Shown here: one piece after another, positions 6,481-6,805 of the stretch | Layout: the number at the start of each line of letters is the position of its first letter | Numbering within the stretch: the stretch's first letter is position 1 | DNA from: Alphaproteobacteria bacterium | GTDB lineage: Bacteria; Pseudomonadota; Alphaproteobacteria; Sphingomonadales; Rhodothalassiaceae | Assembly: GCA_003695555.1 (NCBI GenBank) | Contig: RFIU01000062.1 | Coordinates: forward strand, 1-6,805 | Direction: 5' to 3' | Length of the DNA: 6,805 nt | Notes under the pieces: model-generated | Told to the model about the DNA's origin: nothing | Databases searched by the model: none | The model's input: the letters and a program-made list of their open reading frames with translations, nothing else | Position numbers and translations under genes: made by a program

Positions 6481-6535
6481 TGCGCGAGGAACGAATTTGA
6501 TGCTCCTCTCCCTTTTCACCTGTTTGCCGGAACGC
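6481..6535. other. Short convergent gap after nnrS
   Basis: These 55 bases separate the ends of nnrS and the minus-strand barrel gene. The only dyad is GAGGA/TCCTC (6486-6508) with a long 13-base loop, too weak to call a terminator, although a pyrimidine-rich stretch with CTTTTC follows. Confidence 0.4.
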
Positions 6536-6805
6536 TCAGAATCCTACTTCGATGTCAAAGGTGATGCGATTGGCATCGCGGAATTCGCCGAACAGGCCCT
6601 CATGGGTGCCATCGAAGAAATCGAGTCCGAAGCTCAGTGTAATCTGTGAACGGAATTCATAGGAAAGTTTCGCCTGTGTCAGGCCGTCGCCGTCATTCAG
6701 GCTGCGGATGACGAGCACCCGCGTGGTCAGCCGGTCGTTCATGAAATCCTTTTCCACCAGGAAGGTGGCGCGGCTTTCGAGACGGCTTCTCACCGTGGCG
6801 AGAGA
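6536..6805 (-). CDS. Outer-membrane beta-barrel protein, C-terminal part (gene cut by window edge)
   Basis: Only the last 89 residues are inside the window; the frame stays open to position 6805, so the start lies beyond it. The visible part is alternating strand-turn sequence: FLVEKDFMNDRLTTRVLVIRS, then a turn with NDGDGL, then strands around AKLSYEF and ITLSFGLDFF, and a loop GTHEGLFGEFRDANR. The final nine residues, ITFDIEVGF, put hydrophobic residues at positions 1, 3, 5, 7 and 9 from the end and finish in Phe, the classic C-terminal signal recognised by the BAM assembly machinery. The NDGDGL turn and the GLFGEFRDANR loop recall DUF1302-type and related uncharacterised barrel proteins, but I cannot confirm the family from this fragment. 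It ends tail to tail with nnrS. The GTG at 6793-6791 is not considered the real start. Confidence 0.68.
   Translation of the reverse strand, partial: SLATVRSRLESRATFLVEKDFMNDRLTTRVLVIRSLNDGDGLTQAKLSYEFRSQITLSFGLDFFDGTHEGLFGEFRDANRITFDIEVGF

Noticed and set aside
5307..6500. Plus-strand +2-shifted frame across nnrS (397 codons)
   Set aside because: The translation is Arg/His/Ala-rich with no membrane segments or motifs; it is a high-GC shadow of NnrS.
6486..6508. GAGGA/TCCTC dyad after nnrS as a terminator
   Set aside because: The stem is only five base pairs with a 13-base loop and is not followed by a clean T-run.
6446..6649. Small plus-strand frame of 67 codons overlapping the end of nnrS and the barrel gene
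   Set aside because: No ribosome binding site; most of it is antisense to the barrel gene, whose C-terminal signature is convincing.

Overview
The window is ordinary-looking, GC-rich chromosomal DNA with strong third-position G/C bias. The organism is probably an alphaproteobacterium, perhaps a sphingomonad. That guess rests only on base composition, codon style and family types (Na/Pi cotransporter with a PhoU-like tail, NnrS, exported amidohydrolase); there is no rRNA or other phylogenetic marker, so the lineage is weakly supported. Five complete protein genes and one gene cut by the right edge fill almost all of the sequence. I see no tRNA, rRNA, CRISPR array, insertion sequence, integrase or phage gene.

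Left part: positions 1-228 have no convincing gene. They hold several small inverted repeats and possibly the first codon of a gene leaving the window leftwards. A small DUF202 membrane protein (229-699, +) is followed 46 bases later by an APC-superfamily amino acid/polyamine permease (746-2071, +), probably in one transcript. A near-perfect 2 x 12-base tandem repeat sits immediately before the permease start and supplies its weak ribosome binding site.

Middle: a Na/Pi-cotransporter-family protein (2035-3735, -) converges on the permease and the two genes overlap by 37 bases. A 176-base divergent intergenic region (3736-3911) separates it from a secreted or lipid-facing amidohydrolase (3912-5255, +) that has a signal peptide and a complete set of metal-ligand motifs.

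Right part: NnrS, a haem- and copper-containing membrane protein family tied to nitric oxide stress and denitrification, lies 49 bases after the amidohydrolase (5305-6480, +) and is probably co-transcribed with it. The C-terminal 89 residues of an outer-membrane beta-barrel protein (6536-6805, -) face it tail to tail.

Functionally this is a cluster of envelope proteins: three inner-membrane transporters or membrane proteins, one exported hydrolase, NnrS and an outer-membrane barrel. A shared pathway is not evident. The most economical links are a DUF202/permease pair and an amidohydrolase/NnrS pair. I found no strong case for a new multi-gene system; the notable observations are small regulatory-looking repeats, a convergent coding overlap and an unusual NnrS neighbourhood.
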